Shown: positions 46,023 to 58,929, numbered from the stretch's first letter. The stretch is DNA of 64,000 nt from Athripsodes cinereus (GCA_947579605.1 OX388329.1:21408299-21472298); one strand, 5' to 3'. The notes: generated from the letters alone by a model not told the origin. Numbers and translations: made by a program.

Positions 46023-46145
46023 AAAGTATATTTATATATTAAAGTTTGGTTAGCTGGAAGATATTGCCTCCAGGCAATAAGCTCGCCAATTGTTCATGAT
46101 TTTTTTTTCTGATCAATAAAGTGTTCTTATTATTTAATAAAATAT
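46023..46145 (+). mobile_element. LINE 3' end fragment (GCGATAAACTCGCC family)
   Basis: GGTTAGCTGGAAGATATTGCC, TCCA, GGCAATAAGCTCGCC. The stem ATTGCC (46063-46068)/GGCAAT (46073-46078) replaces the ATCGC/GCGAT stem of the other copies. Confidence 0.65.
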
Positions 46146-46364
46146 GCAACAGAAAGGCATGATAAGTGATGATTACCCTACACATGTTCTATTTCTTTAG
46201 ATGTATTCGTATTCTCTGTTTCTTTATATCCTACTAGATACATAATTATGTATTATATTTAAGCTTTTATATAAAGAATATCGAAATGTTAAAGTTATGG
46301 TTGGAATGAAACTCCCACTTTTTTATTAGATTTGATTGATTAGACAAAACTACCTTCAGTGATT

Positions 46365-46425
46365 CTGTGCTATTCAGTCATCTCTTTCCAAGACATTCGT
46401 TGCATTCTAGAGTGAGATTACGCAC
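46365..46425 (-). pseudogene. Short decayed RTE-B fragment
   Basis: TCTGTGCTATTCAGTCATCT, then CTTTCCAAGACATTCGTTGCA match the antisense of the EWRR/MSWEEV coding segment of RTE-B. Diverged. Confidence 0.45.
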
Positions 46426-46429
46426 TTGA

Positions 46430-46608
46430 TATGGATGTTTCACTTTATTTATCACCGGGTTAGTTGGAAGACATCGCATCTTAGCGATAAACTCGCCCTC
46501 TGTACATTGAATTGTATAACTGATATTTATATGACACTGTTTTATTTTCTAATATTGTAGCCAATGTACAGTGAAGAATAAAATAAATAAATAAATAAAT
46601 AAATATTT
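46430..46608 (+). mobile_element. LINE 3' end (GCGATAAACTCGCC family), copy 3
   Basis: GTTAGTTGGAAGACATCGC, ATCTTA, GCGATAAACTCGCCCTCTGT, then an AATAAA-rich end and an AAAT repeat tail (46577-46606). Hairpin at 46473-46488. Confidence 0.75.
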
Positions 46609-46864
46609 TTTATTTTATTATTACTGACAATAAGACGATTTTTACGAGGATCATTACAGTTGGAGGGCAATGCAATCACAGAAGAAAACTAATAATATCC
46701 TGACAACAACATAACTACAATATACCTTCAATCTTCCTTGCAAACTCCGCAAACGTCACGCCAAAGATATCATTGGATCTTGTTAGACCATTAGACCACA
46801 CCATTAATTTGCAGTACCTACATCGATTACGAGCAATTTTATAAAGTGGTACCTACGTTAACAT

Positions 46865-46930
46865 TAAATAAAAACTGACACAGAAGGCGAGTTTATCGAA
46901 AAAATGTGCAATCTCTTCCAAGTAACCCGA
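46865..46930 (-). mobile_element. LINE 3' end fragment (same family)
   Basis: ACAGAAGGCGAGTTTATCG, TGTGCAATCTCTTCC and AGTAACCC mark another diverged copy. The stem is partly lost. The 66-codon ORF starting here is not a gene. Confidence 0.5.
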
Positions 46931-47384
46931 CTAACCTTGTTCTTGGTCTAAGTATTTCATATTGTTTCGTGTCGTTGTTTAATTTTAGATTTTTTTTTCA
47001 GATACAGTACATCTCTTCTGACAGGTCAAAAACTGGTTCTTATTTGTATTCCAGTAGAGAGACAATTAATTTCAAAAAAGATTTAGTTTTGAAAAATCCT
47101 TCTTAACCACTCGTTGATATAAATATTACTCTCTAGATATCAGGAAAGCATAGAATGAAGTTGGCGAAAAATCACAGTGACTTCAGAATATACGGCAAGC
47201 AAAATAGCGAGTTTGAATAATAATGTGTTTAGTAGCATTTATTATATCAACATTGATTCTCTATACACTTTTTACTTCATCACATTTTTACTGGTAGATT
47301 TCCTGTCAATTTTAGATTAATACCTACGTTGAATTCTGGTTAATCAATAGCAGAATTTTAAGAATTGTATATTCTGTACTACAC

Positions 47385-47565
47385 GATCGCGTTATATCCT
47401 ACAAGTAGGGTAACCAGCAAACTAACAGCAAGTAATAAACATACATTTCATCCTCTCCATGGCGATAAATAAACAAGACATTCAAGATGGATGGCATGAG
47501 TCATTACAAAATTGTAGATGTTAATTGTCTAATTCGCGATGTTGTACGAACCTACCATTTACCTA
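47385..47565 (-). repeat. Dispersed repeat (CACGGCATATCC family), copy E
   Basis: CGTTATATCCTACAAGTAGG, GTAACCAGCAAACTAAC, CATCCTCTCCATGGCGATAA and AAGACATTCAAGATGGATGG follow the family order. The hairpin CCTAC-AA-GTAGG shows a compensated change relative to CCCAC-TT-GTGGG of the 53.7-kb copy. Confidence 0.65.
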
Positions 47566-47600
47566 CCACGAACAAACATTGTAAAACTTACTAAAACTTG

Positions 47601-47925
47601 GGCATTTGTTGTTCTATCCTACCCATGGAAGAACGAATTTGGCGATGAATTCTCCGGCCAACAGAGCAATGGTATTTTTTAATTTGTTGGCTCAGAACTG
47701 TGACATATTTTCTCTGAGAGAAAAATTTCAACAGAGAGTTCGTTGCCTTAATTGAGGCAACGAGCATTCTGTGGTGGTCTTTTGTTTGCTTGTTTGTTTT
47801 TGTTTTAAATATTGTGAATATTGTGTTGCTATGTATAAATTGTATCTCTTTGCACATCGCATTGGCCTAAAGCTGTAATGATGTGCAAAGGAAATTTAAA
47901 GAGAATAATAATAATAATAATTTTA
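47601..47925 (+). mobile_element. Jockey-like LINE 3' end, AAT tail, copy 2
   Basis: The coding end is open: PTHGRTNLAMNSPANRAMVF, then LLAQNCDIFSLREKFQQRVR and a stop near 47743. The 3' UTR carries CTTTGCACAT (47848-47857) and ATGTGCAAAG (47881-47890), then an AAT tail. Same family as 34.95 kb. Confidence 0.8.
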
Positions 47926-50339
47926 AAAAAATTGCTAAACTAACATAAAAGTGACCTATTTAAAAGTAATCTAGTAAGGAAAACTATTTTTTACCGGGGA
48001 CCCACGTATTATTTTCAAGACATAGAAAATTAAATGTGATGTACAAACTTTATTACTGACATTCACATTTTATTATAGTGCAATTTAGTCCGATATAAAG
48101 GATACATACGGATTTTGTAATCGTAATTGTTTTTCATCGATTGTAAGTCAAAAGATGATTGTTATAATAAGTTAACATTTTTGGAACTTAATATTAATTT
48201 GTTCTACTTTATTAAATTATATTGAAGACAACTATTCGTAAAATTGCACTTAAAACCATACACATTATATAAGTATTTAACACCATAATTACGTTCAGCG
48301 GAACCACATATTAAATTGTTCATTTTATTACATGAAAAGGATGATTCTTATGAACCCAAATCATAAAATACAGTGAGAAAATATGCTGAATGAAACTACA
48401 ATAAAAAAGTGAGATAATGTCATATCTAAACACACCTGATGGCTTTTTGTTTGGTTTAGAGTGGTTTAGGATATCTTTGAAGATCACTTCAGTTACTCAT
48501 CGACACAGTTCACTGTTCGGCTAGAGATTTATCGAATTGTTTATTTTTATTTTTTTAGGTATATTCTTTAAAAAAAAGAGATAAAAACATGTGATATGAA
48601 AACTGAATAACATATTTTCAAACTATAAATTGGTAGGTATATAATAATATAATTTTATCATTTTTTTGATTAAAATATGAACACTTCAAATTCAAAGACA
48701 TGCAGTTCGGCTTTTTCTTTCATTTTACTGTAGCCATATAATGGTATCATAATCTACAATGCACTATTAAATATTGCATATAATGTGTACCGCGTACCAC
48801 TTATTATTCTCGCTATTGTATGTACATTCACATGCATTATGGAGATCATTATAATGGGATGGGGACACCATTTTTCAATAAATGCACGCGTTATTAAAAA
48901 TACACCTTTCATTTTATGAAATCCTGGTATATTTTTAGCGATTTTAGTTAATAAATTACATTTTTTAATTATAATTTAAATAAATTTTGTAATTATGATT
49001 ATAATGTATAAGTATAATAAATAGGTGAATCATGCGATTTATTTATTTAATTTTATCATTTTTTTTTAATAAATCTATGAAATATTAATCAAGTGTATTA
49101 GGGAAACATAAAAAGGTTGTGGGAAAAATATTTAATAATTTCAGATTATCTTTAAATCACGCAACACAATTATATCATTAAAATGTTAGCATTTTATTGT
49201 TGTCCTTTTTATTAATTTTCAAAATGCCATCTATCAGCATTTCCCTAAAGCAAAACTCCCCTTCGCTTAGTTTGGTTCGAATCTTGGGTGTAATTTTCTC
49301 ACGTAGGTACTCGAGTATTTTCATATTCGCTCATCAGATCACCATCAAGATATTATTCACAAAAAATATTGTATTGAAAGTTAAAACAAATAGTTACGAA
49401 CTATTGCTTACATTTTATAACAAGCTTTAAAAACAATTACACAAATCATCCTTGTAGGATGCTACGCCATAAGTGGAAAAAAACAATTAACATGAACTTC
49501 ACCAAAAACCGCCGATTAACAAAATAAACTCCTTTATACCAACATAAACAACAGTTTCCTCCATGTTGTAATTAAATATAACATATTATACGTCAATTAA
49601 TATTTTTTAGGAAATTATAAAGCACGGAGTATTTTTTTTTAAAGTGATCCGTTGAGTAAATATCAGACTCTAAAAGTTATTGAAAAAAAAATATACATTT
49701 GTGTTTCATATCGCTATTAATTTTTATCACTGCAAAATAATTCAAAGGTAAATTCTCTACGTTTTTAGTCAACTTTATCGACCGACGATCACCTTGTAAT
49801 CAATACACTAAGAAAAAACTCCAATTTCTAAATTATGAACGAATATTCTTTTTGTGGTTCCCTATATTGTAGAAAGGAAAATGCTAGAGATCTTTTTCTT
49901 CAGATCCACCCGTAGCGATATTTAGTATATTTTCTATTGTTGATTTATCACTTATTTTTATTATCCCTATTATTATTTCGACTGTCCACAGCTCAACAAG
50001 TCGAAATTTTCGCAGATTTTGATTAAATATAATCACATAATAATAATATAATCAACTCCACTCTGTCAATTCCACAAACGAATAACTATAAAAAATACAC
50101 GATTTCCTTTATATACTAAATATTAAATTAATTACTGTTCAACATTTAAAACTGTCTCTTTTTCTGGAGTCTGTGTTACATTAAGTATTATATGTTGTTT
50201 TTGTGTAATACCTCTACACAGGACCTATTTATATGTATTTTTAGTGATAATGTATGTATTAATAAATTGACTTATTGTATTGTGTAAACTGTATGTATGT
50301 ATATAAATAAATAAATGAAAAAATACAGTTTGAAAAATA
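47926..50339. other. AT-rich stretch without a supported gene
   Basis: No recognised coding region or repeat end. ORFs here are short and AT-driven. Confidence 0.45.
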
Positions 50340-51284
50340 AATATTTCAAATTGTTTAGCTATTAACGGAACAAAGACAACATAATAATGCCTCTAATAGT
50401 GCGATTATTATTTAGTATATTTCACTTTCTGTTATGTTTTTAAAGCATAATTACAAAAATATTTCTAATATAAGATATTTCGAATTGTTTAGCTATTAAC
50501 GGAACAAAGACAACATAATAATGCCTCTAACAGTGCGATTATTATTTAGTATATTTCACTTTCTGTTATGTTTTTAAAGCATAATTACAAATATTTCTAA
50601 TCTAAGATATTTCGAATTGTTTAGCTATTAACGGCACAAAGACAACATAATAATGCCTCTAACAGTGCGATTATTATTTAGTATATTTCACTTTCTGTTA
50701 TGTTTTTAAAGCATAATTACAAAAATATTTCTAATATAAGATATTTCGAATTGTTTAGCTATTAACGGAACAAAGACAACATAATAATGCCTCTAACAGT
50801 GCGATTATTATTTAGTATATTTCACTTTCTGTTATGTTTTTAAAGCATAATTACAAATATTTCTAATATAAGATATTTCGAATTGTTTAGCTATTAACGG
50901 AACAAAGACAACATAATAATGCCTCTAACAGTGCGATTATTATTTAGTATATTTCACTTTCTGTTATGTTTTTAAAGCATAATTACAAAAATATTTCTAA
51001 TATAAGATATTTCGAATTGTTTAGCTATTAACGGAACAAAGACAACATAATAATGCCTCTAACAGTGCGATTATTATTTAGTATATTTCACTTTCTGTTA
51101 TGTTTTTAAAGCATAATTACAAAAATATTTCTAATATAAGATATTTCGAATTGTTTAGCTATTAACGGAACAAAGACAACATAATAATGCCTCTAACAGT
51201 GCGATTATTATTTAGTATATTTCACTTTCTGTTATGTTTTTAAAGCATAATTACAAAAATATTTCTAATATAAGATATTTCTAG
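50340..51284 (+). repeat. Seven-unit 132/134-bp minisatellite
   Basis: Unit anchors (TTGTTTAGCTATTAACGG) at 50351, 50485, 50617, 50751, 50883, 51017 and 51151 give periods 134, 132, 134, 132, 134, 134. The units are nearly identical apart from a 2-base indel (ACAAAAATATTT or ACAAATATTT). Each unit holds an inverted pair TAATAAT/ATTATTA. Satellite-like and recently amplified. Confidence 0.97.
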
Positions 51285-52105
51285 TTGTTGAATTATGGAA
51301 CTGAACAGTCGATTTTTCCTCAATGACAACTTGTATTAAAATGTTATTTCTTCACTTTACGAGTGAGAGCTTCTAAAAACCGGCTAGCAACCAGTAAAGT
51401 CACTGTGGAAGTAGGAACTATTCAAAAGTATTCTAAAAATTCAATTTATTTTATTACATAAACTGATATTGGGATGCTAATATAGTCGATATAACCAAAT
51501 TATGGAAGTTGCAATTGGTATGTCATGAAGGAAAATGTTAGTTATTACTTTATTGTTTGATCCTTGTTAATTTATAATTTTTTTATTTTATTAAATTAAT
51601 TAAGTGTAAATTCTTTTCAATTAATTATGAGGCTATCAAATATGTTAATTATGTTATGTTAAATATGTATGTAGAATGAAAATTAATAATAAATAAATAA
51701 TAAATAAATTAACTATCTATTATAAATTAACCACAAAAATATATTATATACTTTGTTAAGAGATGACTTCAGTAATGAAATAATTTGTGGAACATAAATT
51801 TCATGTATAGGTACTATCTAGGTACATAATATTACATATATCTTTAAGCTAAAATGGCAATCGCTTCAACCTTTTACATATTATATTATAAATGAACACC
51901 TAGGTTTATGAATATTTAAGACCGTCTGAGGGCAGGAAAATCTCCAAAGATACGCGTGAGGCTATGACATTGTCCAAACTGAACATGAGTTTACGAATAC
52001 GTTTATGGAACAGTTTCTTTCAACATTATCTTGTCTTTTTTATGCAGAAACTATGTTTATTGTATCTACAAATTACCTACTTAGTAGTTATCGTCATTAA
52101 TTCAA

Positions 52106-52250
52106 TATTTATTTATTTATTCTTTACTGTACATTGATTAAAAACAATTACATAAAAGGTATACATTCAAATTAAATACAATCAATATACAGAGGGCGAG
52201 TTTATCGCAAAGGCGCGATCTCTTCCAACTAACCCAAATACTGCGGTTTT
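52106..52250 (-). mobile_element. LINE 3' end (GCGATAAACTCGCC family), copy 4
   Basis: Very similar to the 22.7-kb copy over its whole length, including the AAATA tail at the left. Hairpin ATCGC (52204-52208)/GCGAT (52215-52219). Confidence 0.78.
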
Positions 52251-53089
52251 TTTAGAGGATTTCAGGAATAAAAACATATTTTTCGTGGGTGTTTCTTTCA
52301 ACATAGGTAGACATTTTAAAAGTGATAGTTATCAAAGAATAAATAGGTAATTATAACAAACTAAAGTCAAACTGAACACGTGCTTTTGAGATATATTTTC
52401 AAAGCATATAGAACTATAAAATTCACTTGTCATTACATATGATTCCCTGATACAAGATGCGGCTATTTTTAGAGTATGAGGATTATTGTCAGTATGAAAA
52501 TGCATGCGCAATGCCTCCTGTCTATATTGCGGCGATGCACACGATTGCATATAGAACAAACATATTGTGTTTTATAGAAGATGATGTTATTGCATATTAG
52601 ATAGGTACCATACGTTCTAAATTTTCGAGAACAACCTGTCCTTCACCACTCGGAACGGCTGTAGCCTCCATACTTCGGATGCCGGTCCACTCCCTAATGT
52701 TTTAATTAATGTTAATTAATTTTGTTTCTTTCTCTTTTATTGTGATTATGTTTTTGAGTGTATGGAGTGTTTAATTTGTATTTGTTGTGTATGCAGATGA
52801 TAAAATGTTGTTTTCATTTTGAGATATGAATATGTTGTATTATTAGTGTTATATATTTTTGGTTATTACAATGCACCAAAGGCGAAAACCTAATCTAAAT
52901 AAATAATCTTACTTTTCATAAGGAATAAACAATAACATAATATTAGGTATATATGTATAAACACTGTAATTGGCCTTATAATTTTTTTTGTTATTATGAT
53001 TTTTATTACATATTATTATGTGCTGTTGTGTTAATAAAGAAAAATAAAATAAAAAAAAAATAGTGTTTATTGAAATGAAAAAAATGAAA

Positions 53090-53270
53090 TTTAAAATAAA
53101 CCTCGGCGTCCCTCAATTTCCCGGTAGGAGACAGATGTCCCGGAGTGGACTGGCATCCGAACTGTGGAAGAGCTGTTCCGAGCAGCACAGGACAGGGACA
53201 AGTTCGCCGAGGTGATCGCCAACGTTGGGGAGACCCGACAAGGCACTTGAAGAAGAAGAAGAAGAAAAAT
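53090..53270 (+). pseudogene. RTE-like LINE C-terminus, GAA tail
   Basis: The frame reads WTGIRTVEELFRAAQDRDKF and AEVIANVGETRQGT-stop, then a GAA repeat. It matches the decayed copy at 11.1 kb. Strongly 5'-truncated. GC-rich for the window. Confidence 0.8.
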
Positions 53271-53564
53271 AACCCCCCCCCCTCCCCTACTTAGTAACTA
53301 ACATAAGTCTGTTTTTTGAGTTAGTTTCTAAGTTAACGGCACTAAAGATTGACTAAGCCCGAAGGGCCTCAGCCAAAAATACAATTTATACAGTGAAAGT
53401 TATAGAGTTTTAACTTAATATTTTAATATAAATTTAAAAAAAAAATTGTGGCCTGATATTTAATGACGATTTATTTTATACCTAATAGAAAACAACAACA
53501 TTAAAACTGACAAATATTGCAAAAATACCAAAAGCTCAATGAATAAAGGCATATTGTGCGTGGA

Positions 53565-53800
53565 GCACCCGGTAAAGAATTGGTCTCCCACTCTTCTGCG
53601 TAAGTTTTCGAGTGTCCTGTAAAAGGCAGGTGTTCTTAGGACATCTTAAATTCAGCGTTGAGGTTTGCCACCCATCCTGAATGTCTTGATTTTATATTGG
53701 CACGAAGAGGACAGTTTGCATGTTTCTTACATGCAGCTGATCTGCTGGCTACCCCACTTGTGGGATATGCCGTGATGGTATAGTATAGTAGTAGTATAGT
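53565..53800 (+). repeat. Dispersed repeat (CACGGCATATCC family), best copy
   Basis: In sense orientation: GGTCTCCCACTCTTCTGCG, TTTTCGAGTGTCCTG, TAAAAGGCAGGTGTTC, CATCCTGAATGTCTTG, a hairpin GCATGT/ACATGC, GCTGATCTGCTGGCTACC, then CCCAC-TT-GTGGG and GATATGCCGTGATGG, with a TAG-rich tail. It has no coding capacity and no clear Pol III boxes. It behaves like a SINE or the 3' end of a LINE. At least ten further fragments are in the window. Confidence 0.75.
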
Positions 53801-54234
53801 ATTTCCTACATACTCACACTTTTAGGTTTCAATAATTACACAGGTTTGGCAAAATACAAATAATTACAAAGATATTTATAAGTTTTACATAGAGTCGTGT
53901 ATACATACATGGGTCATGGATATTTTTACATATTTGACTATCCTTCAGCTATTCACAATAGATCTGTTATGGACCTTTAAAAAAAATCCTTCAGTTAAAG
54001 ATGTTATATATTTATGTTTATTGTGACTATTTAATGTAGTAAGGTACTTCGTTATTAAAATAAGCTACTGTTTATTGCATTCAACACTTCTAAATTTGTG
54101 ACGATTGTCGAATATTTAGTTTATTGACTCCTTCAGCACCTAGCACCTACTGATTATAAGTGCAAATATTGCAGACTAGTTTATTTATTAACATAAAAAA
54201 TCTTTACACTTTATATATCAAGCTTAATCTATCT

Positions 54235-54420
54235 ATCTATACCCTCGTGCTGTGTAAGCACGGTGGGGTAGGCAGAGATACGGAATACCATATAAATCTA
54301 TCCCCACATATTTCTTTCGCATCCTTTAATTTTCATCCAGTTTCTCGTACATGCACACTGATTTTTCTTACTCAACACGCTGCCGTTCATGAGAATTTGA
54401 TCACATGATCAAACCACATA
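54235..54420 (+). mobile_element. TGGGGTAGGCAGAG retroposon fragment
   Basis: CGTGCTGTGTAAGCACGGTG, then GGGTAGGCAGAGATACGG. The word is one I associate with a widespread lepidopteran retroposon. It begins with the hairpin CGTGCT/AGCACG. A shorter piece is at 5917-5970 in the opposite orientation. Confidence 0.4.
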
Positions 54421-55057
54421 ATTCTTAGACGTCCGCGTTTTCTCACACCACTTCTTTGAAATAAATCATCTTCTTTGTCATCCTTTAGTTAACTCTCAGT
54501 AATACATTCACCAGATACGAAGAATTTTATACCGACACCCACAATGTCATTGTCGATTCAGCTAATAAATAAACAATAATTTTGCGCTCTTTATCACACC
54601 TATTGTATTTCTGTTTACGTTGCAATTTTCTATACTTGTCTATAGTCTCTAGGCCATAAATTATGATGCTATTTATTACTACTGATAACTTATGTCCTCC
54701 TGATATTCGTGCTTTGCAGTTCTGTGCTTTATAATAAAACTTGTTCATGCTTCAATCAAGATACCATATATAAATATATTTTACCTCCTTTTTAGAGTAA
54801 TAATCTAAATGAAAATAAACGTTTCCAACATTTTGATTTTAGGATGTGCCACTTGTTATACTTGTTTTACGACACAGTTAACGAATAATGCGTGTTATGC
54901 ATACCCGACGGCAAAATATTGTTAAGCAGACCAAGACAAAGTAACATCTACCGATATCAGGAGGAGCTAAATGTTAAAGACGGCAACATGGAAAGGCTTG
55001 GAAATCCATGTATTTCGGAGGCTAAAGTAGTACAACTTTTATTCGGGCATTGGAAAT

Positions 55058-55430
55058 ACATACATACATACATACATGCTAGCCCTCTTCTCTCCACTGC
55101 TGGATATAGGCCTCTTCAAAACTTTTCCACACTTTCCTATCTCGAACAACACGATACCAGTATTTTCCATCATCTGGACAATATCGTCAACCCATCTTTT
55201 AAGGGGTTTTCCTACTCTTCTTTTGTCCACCCACGGCCTCTATTCAAGAATTCTGGAAGTCCATCTGCCATCCTCTCGTCTAACCGCATGACCAGCCCAT
55301 TGCCATTTCAGCTTATGGAGACTTTATCAACGTCAACGACTTTTGTTTTTTGTCGGATGGTTTCATTTCTTATTTTGTCTCTCAAGCTGATACAGATTTT
55401 GTCTCTGAAGCATTGGAAAAAAGTATAAGT
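55058..55430 (-). pseudogene. RTE-like LINE tail, ATGT repeat
   Basis: The minus frame includes DKRRVGKPLKRWVDDIVQMM and a C-terminus ending GEKRASMYV, running into the ATGT tail (55058-55076). Upstream, homology to the C-terminal region continues with frameshifts. Related to the AAGT-tailed element at 29.0 kb (TGGATATAGGCCTCTTC-type end) but a separate insertion. Confidence 0.7.
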
Positions 55431-57213
55431 AAACGAATGCTTTTAATATAAACAACTTTTCTTGTAGGAGATGACGATAATTTGATAGGAATTTCTTACT
55501 TTCATATACAATGTGATATAGTTTTACAACCTTCGTTACCTTTAAGCTATAGATATATTATTCTTTGGGCATAATTAAAACGAAGCTTTCAAGTAAAACA
55601 ATATCGTAATAGTTTGATGCACTTTGTGTGTGATTGATTTTCAACAATTGTGTGAAATTGGATCATTATTGGAAATTTATTTCTTAGATCTTTGGCATGT
55701 AAACTCTTAGTAATATATTGTTTATTACTGTCTCCTAACTATTTAGTTGTCAACTTGGTAAAGTTACTTATATTCTAATGCCATCTCTAAAATTTTAGTT
55801 GGTCTCAAACTTTACAACTTAGCCAATCAAGTTACACAATATGCTGTGATTTTAATAAACTTTATTCTACTAGGAGAACATAAATATGCAAGGTGTTAAA
55901 TAATTTTACGAACCACACTGTTATTCAGTGACATTGTGTCTGTTTTAATCAACAATATTTACATTATAGTAAATTGATCCACTTTTGTACCTATATACAT
56001 TTAGATACAAAACAATATTAATATCAAATAAGTGTGTATATAACTTATAGATAACTTCTAAGGGTCTTCATAAAAAAATATGTTGACGATAACATATCTA
56101 TCAAAATATCCGTCTAATCGGAATAATAATAAAGAAGTCCGTTCGAAAATATGTTTGTTTATACTTCATGAATTAGAATAACACAGGAGAAATAATATAC
56201 AATATACAAGGTACCATCCTTCAGGCAGGTTTATGGTTTAAAATATTAAACGTGCATAATTTTTTATTGTTAAAAATATTACAGTTCATATCACACCATG
56301 TCATTAGACTTGTGTAGGAATGAAAAATATATATTTTGTTGAATACATATTAGGATGGAGGTAAAAACATATCATATTTTCTTGATTTTCGTAATCCAAA
56401 ATTTGTGTTGGCAAAAATATTATTTTTTCCATAAAAAAAATACTATTACGCTACTATGCACAAATAAATCATCGATATTTTTCGCGATTGTTCTGTCAAA
56501 AACTTTTGCAGCATGGTGCTACCAGTATTGAAATAATTTCCCTCATTATAGGAAATTTCTAGGGAAAAACTAACGTTATCTGCAAGAATTTACTAATGTT
56601 AAATTGATAATTATGTATTCTTGAGAGAAATAAGTAAAAATACACTAGTACCTACTGAATTCAAGAAATATAAAATGGTTCGTGCAAAATATGAAATTGC
56701 GTAATAAGAAATACTAAGAATATTATTATTCAGTATCTATGTGTTTGATAATAGTCCTAATATATCTACTTATAAGAATATTTATTTATTTGTATCTTAT
56801 TTTTTTTAACACATGTCGACTTCACATCACACACGCATGGCAAATAATAATGGAAAGCATGATGTACCTAATGGCTATATTTGATGTAGGATATATTTTA
56901 AAACATTTCAATGTTCGTATATATTTAATATACATTATATTATTGGTCCTTCGATTTAATACAATAATGTATGTTTGTACATACTAGATGTCTGCCGAAT
57001 TCGCTCAAGTAATTCAGGCTTTATAATCCAGCTTCTTCGTGTAGCTAAAACCCCTACCCTTGTATGCTGCTTGTGAAATTGAATCTAGGCAGGGGGGAGG
57101 TGAGTGGTGTTGGTGTACATGTAAAGGGAGTGAGTGAAATTGGGTGATGGGGATTCTCTCTTGTACCTCTTGTACTTTACGACATGTGGGCATATATATG
57201 TACATACAATGTG

Positions 57214-57215
<2 letters not shown>
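55431..57215. other. AT-rich, no gene recognised
   Basis: Nothing assignable. A slightly GC-richer patch at 57040-57170 carries a GGGGGGAGGTGAGTGGTG stretch with no recognisable coding potential. Confidence 0.45.

Positions 57216-57243
<28 letters not shown>
57216..57243. repeat. TA microsatellite
   Basis: A simple (TA)n run of about 28 bases. Confidence 0.95.
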
Positions 57244-57248
<5 letters not shown>

Positions 57249-58925
57249 GCTTCCACTAATACCACGACAGTTTTGATACAAATATATACACGATAGTACC
57301 CATATAATATATAGGCACAAAGAGAGGTACCTAGTCATATTATTATACCCTTCAAGTGGATTTTCCATCGCTGGGCAAGATGCTAAAATGTATACAAGGT
57401 GTTTGTTAATAAAGTTTAAAATGTTTCATATACCAATAAAAAAAATATACTCCCACAAATGAAACAGCCGTTAGATTATCTAGGTGCCTTTTTTACAGAT
57501 TGTAAAAAGTACATTACAAAATTCGAACTTTTAAAAATCAATATTCAGAATGCATGATTATATTGTTCTAACTGCTTGTAATGTTACAACTGCATATAAC
57601 GTTCTACCTGCACATAATGTCCTAACTGAATGTAATGTTCTATATGTTTGTAATCTTCTAGCTGAAAAAACTGTAAAAAGTAAAAAACTGAAACTAGATG
57701 AAAATAGAAAAATAAGACACACAGTAAAATAAGTAGAATTAAAAGGGAAAAGATTTATTAGGATTTAGTCTTCAGAAGCTGCATAAGAAACTATCATAAG
57801 ACTGTATTATTTTCAACTTAGCCAGCTAAAAACGATTTATTTATTCAAACATACACGGCAATAAGCCAAAACATGTTAACAAAATATAAAATATATACAT
57901 AGACATAATAATGACATAACAATGTGTAAAATAATTTATGGTGTCGAAGATCAAACAGTAACCAAGAATATTATAAAAACAATTGAAATATTAAAAAAAA
58001 GGCAATCTAGAAATATATATCGATCTATCTGTACACAACATCACATCATTCTCACAAATTGGGTAGCCAGCGAACTAACTGTATTAATACCTGTAGGTAA
58101 TACAATTATTCATGGCATAAGCAAATGAGACAATGTGGATATTATCAATATTATTTATTGTTGATGTTTTATGAAATAGTAACAATATGTAAATTATTAG
58201 TAGTAGATATAGCATGTGGCACGCTGTGTACGCGCAGAGTGCGTATAGGTATAGATTGTGTTAACATCATAGTAGGTACATAGGTAATAATATAATGTAT
58301 CTACATAGAGCGGGTGTATAGGAAGGAGGCTTCTCTTACTGGGCATCATGTTGAATATATTATAATGGAGAGAGGTGGAATGATGTAAGGGGGGACTACC
58401 TCACCTCCCAAGCTGGCCAACTACATACTAATATCTAGCTACTAACACTACCATTCCTCTAACAAATAGGTACTAGTACGAGTACCTACTACTATTCTAT
58501 ATTTACTAACTACGTATGTACTAAAATATACTTTATAATATCCCTAGCATCGGACATTCGGGAATATTCATTTTATCGAGGCATTTACCCGAATAGTGGC
58601 GCTAATAAATGCGAGTAAAATTATTATTTCATATATCAAATTCAAAACAAAATATGAAAAATAAAACGGTTTTGCATTGTGCTTCCACAAGTCTTCACTG
58701 ATCGCAAACCAACATAAAAAAGTATCCTGTCTCATCGTCACTCTACGATAATTCTTTAGAACGTAAAAAGGTATAGGAACTAAACATCGTGTACTATGAT
58801 AGGTAAAATAATAATGTGTATTAATGAAACGAAAAGCCATGGTCTCTTAAACTATATGATTTTCTGCAGTGAGTGTTTATTGTCTATTGATACACAAAAA
58901 TATATAGTAATGATTAATACAACAA
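57244..58925. other. AT-rich, no gene recognised
   Basis: At 57560-57660 an imperfect 18-base repetition (CTAACTGCTTGTAATGTT-like) makes a repetitive ORF that I do not regard as a gene. GGGTAGCCAGCGAACTAACT at 58060 is a fragment of the CACGGCATATCC repeat. Confidence 0.45.
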
Positions 58926-58929
58926 ATTG

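Noticed and set aside
50340..51284. Possible CRISPR-like array
   Set aside because: Units are contiguous and identical along their whole length, with no unique spacers; it is a eukaryotic minisatellite.
54892..55428. 178-codon plus-strand ORF
   Set aside because: It is antisense to an RTE-like LINE tail with an ATGT repeat.
57550..57732. 60-codon repetitive ORF
   Set aside because: Derived from an imperfect short tandem repetition.
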